A stretch of 64,000 nucleotides of DNA from Uranotaenia lowii (lineage: Eukaryota; Arthropoda; Insecta; Diptera; Culicidae). The notes below the pieces were generated by a model, which was not told the DNA's origin, did not search any database, and worked only from the letters and a program-made list of their open reading frames with translations. This document shows positions 58,772 to 64,000 of this stretch, one piece after another (the first letter of the stretch is position 1; each line of letters opens with the position of its first letter). Position numbers and translations under genes: made by a program. The stretch is taken from contig NC_073693.1 in the NCBI RefSeq assembly GCF_029784155.1, positions 23,782,002-23,846,001 of the forward strand, in the 5' to 3' direction.

Positions 58772-59724
58772 GGTACATTAAGTTTTGGAAATTAACTTTT
58801 ATTGCGTTGGTTAATGTAAGAATATAATATTTTGCACCTTAGTACACTTTTCTTCGAACCTCAGGAAAAAATAGACCTATAAGTTTAGATGAAAAAATAA
58901 GTGGAAATAATGATGTGTTTTTAAAATATTGCAAGTTGTAAATTGTGATGTGAATTCATACGCGAAAATCAGTTGATTTTTAACTGAAATCAAATCTCGA
59001 ATACTAAGATAGACGCTTAACATCTTCTTTATATTTGGAATTAATATATTATTTACTAACCCAGAATAAATGTTGTTCGATTCTTCACCAGATGCTCATT
59101 TTTACAGAAAATACATGTTATGATATTGAATTGAAACTTGAGGAAATGAGCAGAAATAAATCAAAAATATTTAAAATGAACAGTTATCAATTTGAAGTTA
59201 CCGACCAAAAAAATCGATTTAATTTGTGAATCCCAATCCTAAATATTCTGTAGGTCAACAAACTCTAACAAAAAGCAAAGTGTTTAAATATCTTTTAACC
59301 AAGGGTTTTTTTTAATAAAATGATTTAAAATAAATAATTTTTAATAAAATAATTTAAAATAAATAATTCAAATTAATGATTGCAAACGAGATTTTTTTCG
59401 CAAATTTAATTATTTTCGGACATTTTGAATAGGGTTTCCGAAAGATACTATTCATTAAAAATCACAATACTCAATACACCTTTTAGTCCCAACCAAGTTT
59501 CCATTTTATAAAAATATTTTTTTATTGGAATTCTAAAAAAGTCCTTGTTTCTTGGTTTGTGTGATGTTTGTACATATCACACTGAAATTTTTCAAATAGT
59601 TTAAATTTAGCATTCAAGGTATTTAAAGATAGTAGATGAAAAAATAGGAATGCATTTACATTTTGGAACGTGGTTAAATTTCGAATAGTTAACCCGAAAA
59701 AAATGCTCATTGCGTGTCAAATAA
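58772..59724. other. AT-rich, no gene recognised
   Basis: Only short frames. A short direct repeat of TAAAATAATTTAAAATAAAT lies near 59316-59370. Confidence 0.5.
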
Positions 59725-59880
59725 CCTACGACACTTCAGTTTTCGGTTATTCAAAGTCTATGAAAAAAATCCGAAAAAACATGCTTCGGCTGTAGATCAG
59801 CTCTTGAAAAATTTCACTTAATTCCCAAGAAATCTGAAGCTAGAAACTACACATTGCACATAAGTATATAATTTAACACA
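59725..59880 (+). repeat. fragment of the TTAA fold-back superfamily
   Basis: ACCTACGACACTTCAGTTTT, AAAAAACATGCTTCGG and GATCAGCTCT...AATTTCACTTAATTCCC match 61192-61350 in order, and the later blocks resemble 12650-12760. No ends present. Confidence 0.7.
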
Positions 59881-60169
59881 GTCCTAAGGAAAGAAAATTC
59901 AGCAGAATCTGTTTTTCAGAATTTCAGAGGGAATATTAAAATTACAATATTAGTCAGAAGCAAACTTTACCTGAACAAAGTATCACATGGCATCATGTAT
60001 CAAAACCATATTTATCAAATCCAACTTAATAAAATACAGGAGTTTCCTTTTCAGAAAAGAAGTCAAAGACTGAAAAAAGGTGACATACTTTACTTTCTGT
60101 AGAAATCCCTACAAACATTGCCAGTATCTGAATAACCTTTGAATTGAAAAAAAAAAGTTCTGACAACTT
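59881..60169. other. AT-rich, no gene recognised
   Basis: Spacer between repeat copies. Confidence 0.5.
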
Positions 60170-60173
60170 TTAA

Positions 60174-60702
60174 CCCTTTAATGCATAGTGTTGTTTTAAA
60201 ACAACACTAACCAAAATTCAAATATCTCGAAAACGCGTGGATATTTTTGAATAATGTATTCACAAAAAATATTTTAGAGATTAAAAGAATTTAGCTCACG
60301 GTATTTTTATTACGATATTTTGATGTATGTGTGAGATATCGAACAAACTCTGCAAAAAAAATGGCAAAAATCAAATTTATTTATTTTTTTTTGAAAAAAG
60401 TAGTTTTTGGAAAATCGCTGTTATTAATTCAGAATTGCAAATTCTAACAATTTTTTCAATTTCAATGAATCACAAACACCTTCCTGCACCCAATTAATAA
60501 GGTTTTGAAGGAATTAGCAAACCGTATTTAAATGAACTAAGAATTTAAAAAAATATTTTTCAATTTTGATGGGCTTTAACTTTTGTAATACTAAAAATTA
60601 TGACCTCAACCTTGTTGAGTTTTGTTTTTCGAATCAAAATCTTATTATTCCGCTGAATCAATATCAGCAATTCTCATTGTAAAAAAGTCATGCATTAAAG
60701 GG
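60174..60702. mobile_element. TTAA-flanked MITE with CCCTTTAATGCAT ends
   Basis: Both ends read CCCTTTAATGCAT and are flanked by TTAA (60170-60173, 60703-60706). Fourteen bases inside the left end is a perfect 20-base palindrome, GTGTTGTTTTAAAACAACAC (60188-60207). 529 bp, non-coding. TTAA plus CCCT ends fit a piggyBac-like passenger. Confidence 0.88.
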
Positions 60703-60836
60703 TTAAGTTCAATTTGAATTTTAACAAATAAATTATGGAACAAAAATTTTATCTTTAAACCACAAAAATAAAAATATCTCAATCGGGAAAACCGAGAAAA
60801 AACCGGGAATTCTAAAATGGAAAATCGCTGGCTGAC

Positions 60837-60899
60837 ACTCAAGAGTGGATTAGGGTTAAAACAGGGTGCTTTAACCCTAATCCACTTTTGAGTGTCAAT
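60837..60899. repeat. hairpin of two head-to-head TTAA element ends
   Basis: CACTCAAGAGTGGATTAGGG TTAAA and, after 9 bases, TTTAACCCTAATCCACTTTTGAGTG are inverted copies. They look like the tips of two related elements meeting at neighbouring TTAA sites. Confidence 0.75.
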
Positions 60900-62379
60900 A
60901 TGACACTAATGGAAGTTTGGCGGTTTGTAACTCTATTCGGGTGCATTCCAATAAAAAAAAAGCTGCGAGAACCCTCAATGAATTTTCGAAATCTTTAATT
61001 TGGCATCATTCCTTTTCAAATGGACGCACCCTGACAGCCCAGAAAAAGCTTCCTAATCAGACCTTGAGTGTCGATTTGACACTCCTCGCTTAAAATCGCT
61101 ATAGCTCTTGTTTTTAAACCGATTTTTAGAAAACTTATAGTTTTGGAAACCTCGTGATGTAACTTAAATATTATTTTCAGACATCATTCACCTACGACAC
61201 TTCAGTTTTCGGTTATTCTAAGTCTATGAAAAAAAATCCGAAAAAACATGCTTCGGAATGATGATTGTAGATCAGCTCTCAAAAAATTTCACTTAATTCC
61301 CTGAAGTTAGATACTATACAAGTTAGAAACTATACATTGCCCATAAGTATATATTTTCCAATCAATAAACCGTCAAAATTCTTTAAGGGGAGAGTAGGGT
61401 CTAACGGGTAAAAAAAACACCACTTTCACGATTTTTTTTTAGAGCTATTGTTCAAACAAATGTATTCAAATTTGTTGCATTATACAAAGCATTGTTAAAA
61501 GAACATTTAGTAATGTTTTCGTAGAAAAATATTGAAGAATGAGCCGGTGACGGAGCACTTTCGAGGATGCCTTTTAGAAAACAGGATTTGCGGTGGACAC
61601 TGTATCTCAGCACAGAATCATCTGAAGTCAAAAATCAGAGCAAAATATTTTTAATAGATATTTTTCTGGACCCCAACGAATTTATTTAACTTAAAAAAAT
61701 TTTGATGAATTTTTTGTGGCTGTTTGAAGTAAAAACTACGATTTTTCACGAAAAAATCCGCCATTTTTTATCTGTAAAATCTCCCCAAAGTAAAAAAAAA
61801 ACAGAAAAACGTTGGGGTTTGGTATTTTATATGTAGAAAATATGTTCCAAATTTAAAAAGAATCGGTGAAGTAGTTTTCAATTGACGATGTCCACTGACT
61901 CTAAAAATGTGCTTTCGAGAAAAACGCGTTTGAAGTTTCTGCTCTTGCTTTCTTGCAGTATTAGATAAGAGGAGATAAAGGCCTATCATTTCTACAGTTT
62001 TGCTTTGATTGACTTAAAAATTTGACACAACATTCTTGAAATGTTTTACAATAAGATCGATTTTTTTAAAGTGTTAGACCCTACTCCCCCTTAAGGTAAA
62101 ATAAAAAAATCATTAAATGAAGGGTTAAAACCGCTACCGTTTTTTTTTGAGAATTTCGTAGCTGATCAATCTTTTTTCCGAAGCATGTTTTTTCGGATTT
62201 TTTTCTTAGACTTTTAACGCCGGAAAACTAAAGTGTTGTAGCTGAATATCGCCTGAGAAAGTTTGAAGTTACATTACGAGGTTTCAAAAACTATAAAAAT
62301 CGGTTTGGAAACAAGAGAGATGTATTGGTTTTAGTCAGGAGTGTCAAATTGACACTCCAAGGATTGTAACGGATGAGGG
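60875..62379. mobile_element. TTAA-flanked fold-back element carrying a nested insertion
   Basis: Left end CCCTAATCC and right end, inverted, CCCTCATCC, with TTAA at 60871-60874 and 62380-62383. The right end has a subterminal palindrome with arms GGAGTGTCAA/TTGACACTCC (62338-62358). On the left, two palindromes occur (60891-60907 and 61066-61084); the second is the better homologue of the right one, so 60875-61055 may be an extra segment or a separate element, and the left boundary is uncertain. Inverted arms share CTTGTTTxxAAACCGATTTTTA, CCTCGT(G/A)ATGTAACTT and AAAAAACATGCTTCGG. A different TTAA element (61387-62090) splits it. Confidence 0.7.
61387..62090 (-). mobile_element. TTAA-flanked element with GGGGAGRGTAGGGTYTAAC ends, copy 2 (nested)
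   Basis: Ends GGGGAGAGTAGGGTCTAAC and, inverted, GGGGGAGTAGGGTCTAAC, flanked by TTAA (61383-61386, 62091-62094). Inverted relative to 30661-31397 and very similar to it; the 85 bases around CGGTGGACACTGTATCTCAG differ at about one position. It lies inside the fold-back element, so it inserted later. Confidence 0.85.
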
Positions 62380-62383
62380 TTAA

Positions 62384-63207
62384 CTATGTGATAAATAAAG
62401 GTTAGTAAACGTACTTTTAGAATATTTTTTTTTCTGAAACTTATAAGCTGTGAAATGAGAACTATTATGGTTTGATCTGAAGAATAAAAAAAATAAGATG
62501 AATGCAATAAAATATTGAGCCAGTTTGCGTAAATTTGACAGTTCGATGCTAAACTCAATGTTGTCCGGAAAGATCTAAAAAATTGTAAAAAAAAGCTTTG
62601 GTTTAGAATATCATTCAATCCAAAAAAATATGAGGTACCACAGAAGATTTTAAGTATAGAAAAATTTTTCGGGCGAAAATTTTACTCTTCCACTTAAAAG
62701 TTACATTAAATTTATGAAGTTTCTTAGCCACAGGTATATATAATGGGGGCGTTAATTGCTTTTTGTTATGTAATGTCGATGAAGTTTCTTCATCAATCTG
62801 ATTTATCGAATGCTTTTGATTAGTTCTTATGAAGCTCAAATAGAATTATTGGTTGTTGTTGATACATATTATAACTTTCCAAGATTGTACTAAGGTTTTT
62901 CATTGGTTTCTAATTTTTTACATGTAAATATTTCAACCTTACCAGTAACGTAAAATCACAGTTTTTTGTATTTTCAAATAAAAAAACAACTGTAAAAATA
63001 TTATTTCAAATAAATGATATTCATTATTTTCTCCATTTTTTTTCGTCCTAATGATATTTACTGCCCCATTTTAATCAATTAATATGTCAGATTCCAAATC
63101 TTGTAAAAGACAATAGGATTGACAAGCAAAATGGTCGTCCATAAATTCTGATTTTTATTTAATCCAATATCGTCGTGAAAAAGGTGTCCCAAGCTCATTT
63201 TAAACAC
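62384..63207. other. AT-rich, no gene recognised
   Basis: Two minus-strand frames of 95 and 74 codons have no recognisable domain. No inverted ends. Confidence 0.5.
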
Positions 63208-63293
63208 AAACTCAACTAGTTATGAATGAAATCTGGCGAAGTCATTTTTTAAACTCAACTAGTTATGAATGAAATCTGGCGAAGTCATTTTTT
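63208..63293 (+). repeat. perfect 43-bp tandem duplication
   Basis: Two identical adjacent 43-base units beginning AAACTCAACTAGTTATGAAT and ending GAAGTCATTTTTT. Perfect identity implies a recent event or an assembly artefact. Confidence 0.95.
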
Positions 63294-63459
63294 CCATGGA
63301 TGAGGGTATTTTTTAATTATTTATTTTTGAAGTTTGTATAAGTGTATGTCTTAAATCGAAACGAGCAATATTAACATATGAATGGTAGAATACTCGAAAC
63401 ACTTTAATACATCGATCATAATATGAGATTACTAACAAATCAAAAAAACCTTACATTTC

Positions 63460-64000
63460 CTCTTAGAAAACGCAACAGGTCACCTTCCGTCGATCGATCG
63501 ATATCGTCGATCTGTGCCCCGTTTCTTGGTTCACAAAGTGCAGTTTCGAATCGATCAACGGACGGACGTTGGTAATATTATTTTTTCGTGTTGTTGTCGC
63601 TGTTTTTTTTTATTCACTTCCACTTTTGAAAAGTGGCGTTGTTGTGTGCCTTGACATCGATTACGGGACGTCAGCTTCATCGAAAAAAAATCAACAACAA
63701 CAACGCCAAGCAACAGCATCGTGCGTGCGTATGTATCGATTCGATGAAATATTCGCGAGTTGAGCTGAAGCTGAGCTTTCCTAGAGGCTTAAAGGAGGCA
63801 GCAGCTTCTCGTGCCGATGGAATTACCTACCTTTTAAACTTGCTAAAGAGGTAAATTGCTTCTAGTTCCTTCCACTACTTAAGGCTTTTCCCCTTTCTTG
63901 AATCCATTCTACCTTCCACAGATTTCCGTTCAGCAGCGATAATAATAATAAGTAGTTACCCCGAGTCGCTGGACCACTTCCACAACAACCGGTGTGGTGC
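63460..64000 (+). other. GC-richer edge region, possible host exon or promoter
   Basis: Contains TCGATCGATCGATATCGTCG, CAACAACAACAACGCC and other CAA/CAG/TAA triplet runs, typical of insect 5' untranslated exons. AAAGAG|GTAAAT at 63850 is a good donor-like site and CTTCCACAG|ATTT at 63921 a good acceptor-like site, about 70 bases apart, a normal size for a small insect intron. A 73-codon plus-strand frame (63633-63854) crosses the donor. No protein was recognised, and the sequence ends before the frame could be followed. Confidence 0.35.

Noticed and set aside
63530..63575. Initiator plus downstream promoter element (GCAGTTTC ... GGACG)
   Set aside because: GGACG lies about 19-27 bases after the candidate start instead of 28-32, and the initiator match is weak.

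Overview
This window is repeat-dominated, AT-rich eukaryotic DNA, almost certainly from a dipteran insect and most plausibly a mosquito. The reasons are a Jockey-type LINE, a mariner-type DD37D element, and many short inverted-repeat elements with TTAA or TA target duplications of the kind common in culicid genomes. No host protein-coding gene could be recognised with confidence. The only convincing proteins belong to transposable elements: Jockey ORF1 and ORF2 (minus strand, 17247-21320), a mariner transposase (plus strand, 57628-58659) and a broken LINE C-terminus (minus strand, 52477-52903).

Layout. 1-990 is a 9-bp satellite. 991-12280 is AT-rich DNA with small inverted-repeat elements (3194-3777, 4923-5394, 9571-10153) and two copies of a dispersed repeat. 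12283-14095 is a very large fold-back element on a TTAA site. 15897-16748 is another long-armed inverted repeat. 16984-21566 is a full-length Jockey element with both ORFs open and a perfect target duplication. 23369-24165, 25425-27240 and 31801-32848 are 7/9-bp, 7-bp and 11-bp satellites. Between and after them lie inverted-repeat elements (27651-28627, 30657-31401), a motif-rich stretch (32890-33690) and a long hairpin (34725-35050). 42300-44345 is a degenerate tandem array of units of about 200 bp. 46541-47110 is another 9-bp satellite, followed by a tRNA-like sequence. 49428-52194 may be a decayed hAT-like element. 57466-58769 is an intact mariner. 60170-62383 holds several TTAA-flanked elements, one nested in another. 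The last 550 bases are GC-richer, CAA-rich and have splice-site-like sequences, so they may be the edge of a host gene.

The elements seem to fall into a few interacting groups. The two autonomous elements (Jockey and mariner) look young enough to be mobile. The rest are non-autonomous passengers. Several TTAA-flanked elements share a subterminal palindrome, and three also share interior sequence, so they probably form one superfamily moved by a piggyBac-like transposase that is not encoded here. Seven GC-richer islands (near 1.2-1.8, 8.0-8.8, 22.1-23.2, 29.3-30.4, 37.2-38.2, 45.2-46.4 and 53.1-54.6 kb) contain no recognised repeat and are the best candidates for host regulatory or exonic sequence. 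All coordinates and similarities were judged by eye; no alignment or database search was run.
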